From CAXBYZ01 sp963980215 (GTDB lineage Bacteria > Patescibacteriota > Microgenomatia > UBA1400 > CG1-02-47-37): 8,956 nt of DNA. Position numbers and translations under genes: made by a program. The notes under the pieces are model-generated. The model saw only the letters and a program-made list of their open reading frames with translations. It was not told where the DNA came from and ran no database searches. Shown piece by piece: positions 1-5,313 of the stretch. The stretch is taken from NCBI GenBank assembly GCA_963980215.1, contig CAXBYZ010000028.1, positions 1-8,956 on the forward strand, given 5' to 3'. Each line of letters opens with the position of its first letter. Position 1 is the stretch's first letter.

Positions 1-1
1 C

Positions 2-871
2 ATGTCTTTTGCAGCTATCCCTTGGCAGGTATTGATACTGATAAGTTCGATAATTACTTCCTTGAGTGTCACTATTAATAAATTTCAATCTCATCGAGGA
101 TCGGCCTTGCAAGTGTTGGGAAGTAAATATATTGGATCATTAAGTTGGATGATATTTTGGTGGGGAGTGCTTTCAAGACAGGTGCCGAGTAACTGGTGGA
201 TGTTTTATTTGTATGGATTTTTGGTCGCTGGAAACCTAATTATTTACACAAAGGCTCAAAGAATTAATATGTCGTTTACCGCCTTGGCTGACCCGGCGGG
301 CCAAATTGCCGGAGTGTTATTAGCGGCGGGGATACTTAATGAGTGGAAGTTATTTTTGGGATTATCCGGGTTAAAAATGACCTTAGCTCTATTGTTAATG
401 CCTCTAATGTTTTGGTTGTTTTATGATTATCGATCAATTAAGTCAAAAAAATGGTTAAAATTAATTCTTCTTTCTCTTACAACCTCTGCAATTTTTAAAG
501 TAATTGTAAAAACTTTTGTTGATAGTTCCCAAGCGGTTGAGGTGTTAATGTTTCAGTATGCCGGATCATTAACTGCCTGTTTGCTGGGATTAGCTATAAA
601 AAATCAGTTTAAATTGATAAAAAGGAAGTTTGTATTCAGGGGAGTAGCGCATGGATTTATCGGAAGTTCTGGAATATTAATGTTATATACGGCGATTAAA
701 TTTTCGACAGTTTCTCAAACAACTTTATTAAGGACGCCATTAATGCTTGCTTTGCAAATTTTTGCTGGATTAGTTTTATTTAAAGAAAAAAATGAGATGA
801 CTTTAAAGAAGTGGTTGGGAGTGGTGGTGGCCTTTGGAATAGCCTTGATAGTGGTTACGGCTAAGTATTAA
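2..871 (+). CDS. EamA/DMT-superfamily permease
   Basis: A 289-residue, very hydrophobic protein with about ten predicted membrane helices (roughly residues 8-24, 42-58, 64-83, 93-111, 120-140, 152-171, 180-198, 212-231, 244-261, 269-286). This is the size and two-times-five helix layout of EamA drug/metabolite transporters in the inner membrane. The C-terminal half has the family-like pattern of a helix ending in LVLFKEK, a short loop with W271, and a last glycine-rich helix. The substrate cannot be told. The ATG lies at the second base of the window, so no ribosome site is visible and the true start could be upstream; the N-terminus nevertheless leads straight into helix 1, as expected for a full-length protein. 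It ends 73 bases before the RAYT gene, with no convincing terminator between them. Confidence 0.8.
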   Translation: MSFAAIPWQVLILISSIITSLSVTINKFQSHRGSALQVLGSKYIGSLSWMIFWWGVLSRQVPSNWWMFYLYGFLVAGNLIIYTKAQRINMSFTALADPAGQIAGVLLAAGILNEWKLFLGLSGLKMTLALLLMPLMFWLFYDYRSIKSKKWLKLILLSLTTSAIFKVIVKTFVDSSQAVEVLMFQYAGSLTACLLGLAIKNQFKLIKRKFVFRGVAHGFIGSSGILMLYTAIKFSTVSQTTLLRTPLMLALQIFAGLVLFKEKNEMTLKKWLGVVVAFGIALIVVTAKY

Positions 872-909
872 TCAGAGTGGTTGGACTACATGAGTCAATA
901 GTTTTTGGT

Positions 910-915
910 TATAAT
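910..915 (+). promoter_or_regulatory. candidate -10 box of the RAYT gene
   Basis: A perfect TATAAT stands 29 bases before the RAYT ATG. No good -35 lies at 16-18 bases; TTGGAC at 881-886 is 23 bases away, which is too far. Transcription from here would begin inside or at the edge of the palindrome at 919-941, making that hairpin almost the whole leader. Confidence 0.35.
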
Positions 916-918
916 TAA

Positions 919-941
919 CCTGCAGGGAGAGTCCTTGCAGG
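919..941 (+). repeat. RAYT-associated palindrome, copy 1 (leader)
   Basis: A 23-nt imperfect palindrome: left arm CCTGCAGGGA, loop GAG, right arm TCCTTGCAGG. The arms form ten pairs including one G-T wobble, and flanking A918/T942 add an eleventh. It ends three bases before the RAYT ATG at 945. It is identical to copies 2 and 4 and in the same orientation. Its GC content is far above its surroundings. Confidence 0.93.
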
Positions 942-944
942 TAT

Positions 945-1622
945 ATGCCAGCAAAAAATGCTTTGAAGTATTATAAAAAGGATAGTTTTTACCATATTTA
1001 TAATCGAGGAGTGGCTAAGAGTAAAATTTTTCTTGATGAGCAAGACTATAAAGTGTTTCTTTCATATCTTAAGGTATATTTAGAACCGATTAGCCTGCAG
1101 GGAGAGTCCTTGCAGGTAGCTCCATCGAAAATGTTGAAAAATTACTCTGAAGAAGTGGATTTGATTTCATATTGCTTGATGCCAAATCACTTTCATCTAT
1201 TGGTTTATCAGAGTGAAAAATTTTCAATTAATTATTTTATGAGGTCACTGGCAACTAAATATTCAATGTTTTTTAACAAAAAATATGAAAGAGTGGGTTG
1301 TGTTTTTCAGGGGGTCTATAAAGGAGTGAGGGTAGATTCTGAAGAACAATTAGTATATTTGTCAAAATATATTCACCGGAACCCAGTTGAAATTTTACCT
1401 GCAGGGAGAGTCCTTGTAGGGTTTAAATACTCTAGTTATCCAAATTATTTGGGATTGATAAATCAAATTTGGGTAAAACCGAAAGCTGTTTTGAGTTATT
1501 TTACTCGAGAAAATAAGATTATCTCGTATCAAAATTTTGTTGAAGAAGTTGGGGAAAACTATAAGGCTGTGAATAAATTTTTGATAGATCAAGAGCCTGC
1601 AGGGAGAGTCCTTGCAGGGTGA
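945..1622 (+). CDS. REP-associated tyrosine transposase (RAYT, Y1/IS200-like)
   Basis: A 225-residue HUH single-strand DNA transposase of the RAYT type. Visible landmarks are the N-terminal FYHIYNRG (15-22), the HUH core in CLMPNHFHLLV (77-87, metal ligands H82 and H84), a candidate catalytic tyrosine Y106 in ATKYSMFFNKKY, the family signature GCVFQGVYKGV (118-128), YIHRNP (142-147) and KYSSYPNYLG (161-170). These enzymes cut and join single-stranded DNA at REP-type palindromes. The gene contains the palindromes itself: residues 50-58 (SLQGESLQV), 152-159 (PAGRVLVG) and 218-225 (PAGRVLAG, immediately before TGA) are translated copies. All fall in loops or at the terminus, and all family motifs remain, so the enzyme is probably functional. 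Only the palindrome lies between a TATAAT box and the ATG, and there is no well-spaced Shine-Dalgarno site. It could have been domesticated; flanking genes look intact. Confidence 0.9.
   Translation: MPAKNALKYYKKDSFYHIYNRGVAKSKIFLDEQDYKVFLSYLKVYLEPISLQGESLQVAPSKMLKNYSEEVDLISYCLMPNHFHLLVYQSEKFSINYFMRSLATKYSMFFNKKYERVGCVFQGVYKGVRVDSEEQLVYLSKYIHRNPVEILPAGRVLVGFKYSSYPNYLGLINQIWVKPKAVLSYFTRENKIISYQNFVEEVGENYKAVNKFLIDQEPAGRVLAG
1094..1116 (+). repeat. RAYT-associated palindrome, copy 2 (in coding sequence)
   Basis: Identical to copy 1. It is read within the RAYT gene as SLQGESLQV (residues 50-58), between the first helix region and the strand leading to the HUH motif. TAG occurs directly on both sides (1091-1093 and 1117-1119), a possible short target duplication that the other copies do not share clearly. 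Confidence 0.93.
1398..1420 (+). repeat. RAYT-associated palindrome, copy 3 (in coding sequence)
   Basis: It differs from copies 1, 2 and 4 by one base (T for C at 1417), which turns a G-C pair into G-T and leaves the hairpin possible. It is read in a different frame from copy 2, giving PAGRVLVG (RAYT residues 152-159), between YIHRNP and KYSSYP. Confidence 0.9.
1596..1618 (+). repeat. RAYT-associated palindrome, copy 4 (3' end of RAYT gene)
   Basis: Identical to copies 1 and 2. It encodes the last RAYT residues PAGRVLAG, and the stop TGA (1620-1622) begins one base after it. It has no following T-run, so it is not an obvious intrinsic terminator. Confidence 0.93.
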
Positions 1623-1625
1623 GGA

Positions 1626-1655
1626 TTGACAAGGAGAGTGAATTAATCTTAAGAT
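1626..1655 (+). promoter_or_regulatory. candidate promoter of the secreted-protein/lipoprotein unit
   Basis: A perfect -35 TTGACA (1626-1631) is followed after 18 bases by TAAGAT (1650-1655, four of six matches to TATAAT). Eight bases separate the -10 from the ATG at 1664, so the transcript would have almost no leader. It begins just after the RAYT stop codon. Confidence 0.45.
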
Positions 1656-1663
1656 TTAGGTAT

Positions 1664-2281
1664 ATGAAAAAACTTACAAGCTTTCTTTTAGGATTGTTAT
1701 TAATTAGTTCTTGTTTGGCACCAAGTGTTAGGGCTGATGAAGATGGAGATGATTCGCCTTTGATGGTACCAATTCGTGGAAAAATCCAAGAGAAGAGGCA
1801 AGAAAAAATGGAGTCGATGGATGCTAAGAGAATGGAGATTAAAGAAAGAGTTGAGAGCAAAGTTCAAGAGATGAGCCAAAGGAAAGAAGTCTTTAAAGAG
1901 AGATTGATGGGAATTAAAGATGAGAAAAAAAAAGAGATTGCCGAGAGGGTTGATTATCGAATGACGACTTTAAATAAGAGGGTGACCACCCTTTTAGGCC
2001 AAGCTTTGGACAGACTAACGGCAATTACGGAAAAACTAGCCAGTCAAACAGATGTAACTAAAGCTAATGAAGCTATAACTGTAGCCCAAGTAGCGGTGAA
2101 TGAACAGGCAGTAAAAGAGTATGTGATTGAGTTTACTGATGATGATGGCTTAAAAGTGGGGGCAACCACCGCCAAAGAAACTTTAAAGGCTGACCTTAAA
2201 GTAGTCCGTGACTTGGTAGGAGTAGCTAGACAGGCAGTAAAAGATGCTTTATCGGCTGCACAATTAGTAGAAAATAATTAA
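1664..2281 (+). CDS. secreted helical, charged protein of unknown function
   Basis: I do not recognise a named family. The product from the ATG at 1664 is 205 residues. Residues 1-24 form a signal peptide (MKKLTSF, a leucine-rich core, then SVRA before DEDGDD), giving a likely signal peptidase I cut after A24. ISSC at 14-17 also fits a lipobox, so a lipoprotein is possible. Residues 38-110 are dense in K, E, R, M and Q and should be a long helix or coiled coil; residues 112-205 are alanine-rich and also helical. The frame can be extended to a GTG at 1619 overlapping the RAYT stop, but that would bury the signal peptide behind 15 polar residues, so 1664 is preferred. There is no clear Shine-Dalgarno site. 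A run of nine A lies at 1925-1933. The lipoprotein gene follows after 8 bases, implying co-transcription and a shared envelope role. Confidence 0.72.
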   Translation: MKKLTSFLLGLLLISSCLAPSVRADEDGDDSPLMVPIRGKIQEKRQEKMESMDAKRMEIKERVESKVQEMSQRKEVFKERLMGIKDEKKKEIAERVDYRMTTLNKRVTTLLGQALDRLTAITEKLASQTDVTKANEAITVAQVAVNEQAVKEYVIEFTDDDGLKVGATTAKETLKADLKVVRDLVGVARQAVKDALSAAQLVENN

Positions 2282-2285
2282 GGAG
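2280..2285 (+). promoter_or_regulatory. strong ribosome binding site
   Basis: AAGGAG ends four bases before the ATG at 2290 and overlaps the TAA stop of the preceding gene. It is the only textbook Shine-Dalgarno site seen next to a start codon in the window. Confidence 0.75.
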
Positions 2286-2289
2286 ATAT

Positions 2290-2526
2290 ATGAAAAAGAT
2301 AATATCGCTATTTTTTGTTTTACTGTTTGGGGTGATGCTAAGTGGTTGCTTGCCAAACGACAACGATGACAAGATGGACAAGCCTGATACTTTAGATGGT
2401 GAGATGGCAAAAGAAGTATCTGATGATGATTCTTTGATGATGATTGAAGAAGAGTTAGATGATACTGACTTAGTTGAGTTTGAAGCTGAGCTTGATGCTT
2501 TAGACGAAGAAATTAATCAACTTTGA
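2290..2526 (+). CDS. small acidic lipoprotein
   Basis: A 78-residue protein with a type II signal peptide: MKK, a hydrophobic core, and the lipobox LSGC (17-20), so C20 should be lipidated and the rest displayed outside the membrane. The mature part is extremely rich in D and E (for example DDDSLMMIEEELDD) and has no aromatic residue apart from one F, which suggests an extended or simply helical, negatively charged chain. No family is recognised. It begins 8 bases after the secreted helical protein and has a strong AAGGAG site. The upstream product has a very basic-and-acidic helical body, so an interaction is conceivable but unproven. Its last 14 bases overlap the 3' end of the convergent HD-domain gene. 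Confidence 0.75.
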   Translation: MKKIISLFFVLLFGVMLSGCLPNDNDDKMDKPDTLDGEMAKEVSDDDSLMMIEEELDDTDLVEFEAELDALDEEINQL

Positions 2527-3685
2527 TTAGTTTTTTTTCTTTTAATAAAGGGGTAATTGTTTTGGTAATTTTATTGGTTGAGAAGTTGTGATCGGTGTTA
2601 AGGTAAACGTTAATGATCATGTTTAGTGATTGAGTGGGGGTGTGAGTTTGGGGTTGTTTGTCTTTAATGATAGGTAAGTGAATTTTCTTGAAACCTTTGT
2701 TGAAGGAAAAATCAATACAGATGTCTTCTGGTTTTATTTTTAATATTTTACTTAGGCTGTCAGAAAGTTCTTGACCTAACTTCATGTTGTGAAGCCTATC
2801 TTTGGTGTGGTTGATGGGTCTTTGGTAGGTAAAGATAGGTTTATAGAATTTCCAGCGAGAAACTCTTTTGATTAATTTATATGTTTTTGGGTTACAACCG
2901 AGAAGGTAGCTCACAGCAGTATCGTCTGTTTTATGGAAGAAAGATTTTTTTAGCTCCCCTTCTTGATAAGCAAAGTATAAAGCTCTAGTGATCATGGCAG
3001 CTGGACTTAAGTTTTCGTGACTGTAGACATATTGGTAAACTTGATCTCTGCAGTTCTCCCAAGATTTGATAGCTGGCATGTACCTACCGTCTAAGACAAG
3101 TTTCTTGTCTTGATATAAATAAGATTTGACGATAATGGTAGGATCGTAGTATTTGGAAGCATCAATTAACCCCATGCTTTGACCAAATCTTAGGGTGTTA
3201 TCTAGGTTATCAAGATCGATGGTGCCGTTGATAAGATCGCTGATTGGTGGCTTGGTGCCCTCGATGTAGCTAATGATAGTTTCCAAGTTGCCGCCTTGCT
3301 TTTTGATAACTTTATTGACCTTGGTGTTGATGATCATATCTCTGGAAAACTGCTCGTGAGTTTGCCCAGTAATGGCCATCTGGAAAGGCTCTGAAAGGTG
3401 AGAAAATGGAGGTGAGCCGATGTCGTGGAGAGTGGCGGCTAGAAGTAAATTTTTTCTGAATGGTTTGAATTCTTTTTTCTCGCAAAGAAGCTTGGCTAAA
3501 AATCTGACCCCTCGACTGTGTTCGGCTCGGGAGGCACAAACACCGGTAGTTTGAACCCAAGGAGGCACAGCTGAGAGCGAGATTCTATTGAGACGGGCAA
3601 ATTGAGGTGTTTGATAAATCTTGAGATCATTTTTGGTGATGGTGGTTACTCCGTAAAGCCTATCCCAATGAATTAAGTTTGTCAT
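2513..3685 (-). CDS. HD-domain phosphohydrolase (dNTPase/SAMHD1-like)
   Basis: A 390-residue cytoplasmic metal-dependent phosphohydrolase. The N-terminal part has the family lead-in IYQTPQFARLNRI (23-35), then the metal-binding residues H56 (AEHSRGV), H87-D88 (TLHDIGSPPFSHL) and, further on, the aspartates of GTIDLDNLDNTLRF (154-167), where D159 matches the last HD metal ligand. In SAMHD1 the residue after HDxG is His; here it is S91, resembling the HDIGNPPF form of bacterial dGTPases. Removal of triphosphate from deoxynucleotides is the family's best-known reaction, but nucleotide specificity cannot be read here. The C-terminal 150 residues are not recognised. It lies 17 bases downstream of elp3 on the same strand, so it is probably co-transcribed. 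There is no clear Shine-Dalgarno site. Confidence 0.82.
   Translation of the reverse strand: MTNLIHWDRLYGVTTITKNDLKIYQTPQFARLNRISLSAVPPWVQTTGVCASRAEHSRGVRFLAKLLCEKKEFKPFRKNLLLAATLHDIGSPPFSHLSEPFQMAITGQTHEQFSRDMIINTKVNKVIKKQGGNLETIISYIEGTKPPISDLINGTIDLDNLDNTLRFGQSMGLIDASKYYDPTIIVKSYLYQDKKLVLDGRYMPAIKSWENCRDQVYQYVYSHENLSPAAMITRALYFAYQEGELKKSFFHKTDDTAVSYLLGCNPKTYKLIKRVSRWKFYKPIFTYQRPINHTKDRLHNMKLGQELSDSLSKILKIKPEDICIDFSFNKGFKKIHLPIIKDKQPQTHTPTQSLNMIINVYLNTDHNFSTNKITKTITPLLKEKKLIKVD
2514..2538 (+). terminator. weak intrinsic terminator after the lipoprotein gene
   Basis: TAATCAA (2514-2520) pairs with TTGATTA (2523-2529), followed by one G and eight T (2531-2538). The stem is AT-rich and the loop tiny, so strength is doubtful. 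It overlaps the stop codons of both the lipoprotein gene and the convergent HD gene and works only in the plus direction. Confidence 0.45.
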
Positions 3686-3702
3686 ATCAATCTTATTTTA
3701 CA

Positions 3703-5313
3703 CTAATTTATTTTTATGTGTTGATAGATTTCTCCGTCTTTGAAACCTTGCTTGGTGTAGTATTCTTTGGTGCCAATAGCTGAAATGACAGCCATGTTTG
3801 TATATTTTTCTTTTTTGGTGATATTTTTTGCTTGGTTAATTAGGTTAGTGCCTAAACCAAGGTGTTGGGTTTTGGCTTTGTCACCTAAGTTTAGAGATTG
3901 ACCGTAGACGTGGATTTCTCTGATAATTGAAGATTTTTTGAGTTCTTTGATAGGTGGTGATTGGCTTGGTAGAGATAGTCTTAAGAAAGCGACTATCTTG
4001 TTTTCTGGAGTAATGTATTCGATAAATTTCTCGGTACTGCTTGATGTTTTGTAGCTGGTAACTTTTTGTTTTAAGGTAGATGGATCTAGGTGAAGTTGGC
4101 GAATTTCTCTTGATCTAATTTCTTTTATTTTTTTATTGGCTTTCTTTTCGATGATTTGTCTTAAATTAGAAGTTTTGCTACCGGCTACAATATCTTTTGA
4201 TGAAAAATCTCTAATCATTCTACTAACTCGACAGTAGCAAGGAATGCTGGGCATGATGCTAGTGAGAATTGTTATTAGCTCTTGATTGGTGTTTGGTTTC
4301 CAAAGTTTTTGGTTATAGAAATCCATTAATTTAGCTGTTTTTAATAAGGCAGTGGGGTAGATTTTTAGCTCATCTGGTCTGAAGCTATTATTTGAGAATA
4401 GTTTTTTAAAGTCTTTAATATCTTTAGTGACAGAAGAGCCATAAAGGTTGGCCATCCAGTGAGCTTGAATTTTAAAACCAAAGAGTCTTAGTAATTTGAA
4501 GGCGGTTTTGGTGGCTTTAAGAGTATGACCTCTTTGATTTAATTTTAAGATTTTATCGTCTAAACTTTGAACGCCTATTTGAACCTTGGTGCAACCTAGT
4601 TTTCTAAAGTTGATTAATTCTTGTTTGGTGATGAAGTCTGGCCTGGTTTCTAGACTCAAACCAACACAACGAGTTTTGGCAGTTTCATTTATTTTTTGGG
4701 ATTCTTTTAATTGAGCCCAAGTAGCTTTGGTAGTATCTGGTTGACAAGGATTATCCTTGTCAGTGGTGATGAAGTCGTTTAAGGCCTGAAAACATCGATT
4801 GATAAACCAGATTTTATAACTTTGAGGATAGACAGACCAAGTGCCACCCAAAACAATTAACTCAACTTTGCTGGTAGGGTGACCGTTGGCATAGTAAGCA
4901 TTTAACCTGGCAGTAACTTGATGATAAGGGTCAAAGTGATGGTGACTGGCCCGTTGAGCTCCGGGTTCGCTAGAGAGATAGCTTTTGGGCATTTTAAGAT
5001 CATTGGGGCAAAAAATACATTTACCGGGACAAGGATAGGGTTTGGTAAGTAGAGTAACTGGAACAACCCCGGAAAGAGTTCTAATCGGTTTCAAGACAAT
5101 TTTTTTGATTAGAAGGTCTTGATCTTTTGTGGAAAAGTGTCTGATACCAGCGATGATTTCTGACTTAGAAAAACTGCCAGATTTTGATTTAGGATATTTT
5201 TTTATCAATTGGTGATAGGTTTTTTGACTAAAATCTTTTGAAGCTTTTAAATCGATGATTAGTTTTGAGAGTTGGTTTTGGTATTTTAATGGATTAAAAT
5301 TGTATTTATTCAT
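3703..5313 (-). CDS. elp3: Elp3-like tRNA uridine-34 carboxymethyl-forming radical SAM/GNAT enzyme
   Basis: A 536-residue homologue of Elp3, which uses a radical SAM centre and acetyl-CoA to place the carboxymethyl (cm5) group on wobble uridine of tRNA. The [4Fe-4S] motif is PCPGKCIFCPND with C95, C99 and C102 (CX3CX2C). Other family landmarks are EPGAQRA (116-122), FDPYHQVTARL (127-137), LGGTWS (155-160), GLSLETRPD (218-226), VQIGVQSLDD (244-253), ELKIYPT (315-321), the RVSRMIRDF segment (362-370) and IRSREIRQ (399-406). The C-terminal acetyltransferase domain shows IREIHVYG (464-471), the acetyl-CoA loop QHLGLGTNL (483-491) and GTKEYYTKQGF (514-524). Length fits bacterial and archaeal single-chain Elp3. 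No other Elongator gene is near. No internal Met occurs before M108, so the ATG at 5313 is forced unless a rare start is used. That codon abuts the divergent methyltransferase ATG in CATATG. Confidence 0.94.
   Translation of the reverse strand: MNKYNFNPLKYQNQLSKLIIDLKASKDFSQKTYHQLIKKYPKSKSGSFSKSEIIAGIRHFSTKDQDLLIKKIVLKPIRTLSGVVPVTLLTKPYPCPGKCIFCPNDLKMPKSYLSSEPGAQRASHHHFDPYHQVTARLNAYYANGHPTSKVELIVLGGTWSVYPQSYKIWFINRCFQALNDFITTDKDNPCQPDTTKATWAQLKESQKINETAKTRCVGLSLETRPDFITKQELINFRKLGCTKVQIGVQSLDDKILKLNQRGHTLKATKTAFKLLRLFGFKIQAHWMANLYGSSVTKDIKDFKKLFSNNSFRPDELKIYPTALLKTAKLMDFYNQKLWKPNTNQELITILTSIMPSIPCYCRVSRMIRDFSSKDIVAGSKTSNLRQIIEKKANKKIKEIRSREIRQLHLDPSTLKQKVTSYKTSSSTEKFIEYITPENKIVAFLRLSLPSQSPPIKELKKSSIIREIHVYGQSLNLGDKAKTQHLGLGTNLINQAKNITKKEKYTNMAVISAIGTKEYYTKQGFKDGEIYQHIKIN
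5272..5300 (+). promoter_or_regulatory. candidate promoter of the methyltransferase gene
   Basis: TTGGTT (5272-5277), 17 bases, then TAAAAT (5295-5300, five of six matches to TATAAT). It lies wholly inside the first codons of the divergent elp3 gene and would give a leader of only about seven bases before the ATG at 5314. The -35 is weak and the region is AT-rich, so chance is possible. Confidence 0.3.

Larger units (their letters stand above)
919..1618 (+). mobile_element. RAYT cassette bounded by palindrome copies
   Basis: The RAYT gene sits exactly between two identical, same-orientation copies of the 23-nt palindrome (919-941 and 1596-1618), with two more copies inside. RAYT genes are known to be flanked by the REP-type palindromes they recognise. 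That arrangement is seen here; whether this unit itself moves, or the enzyme only spreads the palindromes, cannot be decided from one copy. Confidence 0.55.

Noticed and set aside
881..906. Possible terminator after the permease gene (GACT...AGTC then TTTTT)
   Set aside because: The stem is only four pairs plus two across a bulge, and the T-run starts five bases after it; too weak to call.
919..1618. Repeated identical 23-mers as a possible CRISPR array
   Set aside because: Only four copies, with gaps of 152, 281 and 175 bases that are coding sequence of one gene; no cas genes and no regular spacing.
1630..1640. Degenerate partial palindrome copy (AAGGAGAGTG resembles GGGAGAGTCC)
   Set aside because: Only about eight matching bases and no second arm; the stretch is better explained as the promoter spacer.
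1619..1663. Upstream GTG start for the secreted protein, overlapping the RAYT stop
   Set aside because: It would put 15 mostly polar residues before a classic MKK signal peptide; the ATG at 1664 with a promoter just upstream fits better.
1395..1860. Minus-strand open frames at 1395-1592 and 1519-1860
   Set aside because: They lie opposite the well-supported RAYT and secreted-protein genes and show no recognisable domain; they are shadows.
1925..1933. Run of nine A in the secreted-protein gene as a programmed frameshift site
   Set aside because: The zero frame continues plausibly to the stop and no alternative-frame product or stimulatory structure is evident; common in AT-rich genomes.
1620..2526. 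Recoding of TGA as glycine (as in some CPR lineages)
   Set aside because: TGA ends the RAYT and lipoprotein genes at the expected protein ends, and no gene here has internal TGA; standard stops apply.
3312..3560. Minus-strand 82-residue open frame
   Set aside because: It overlaps the HD motif region of the phosphohydrolase gene in another frame and has no recognisable features.
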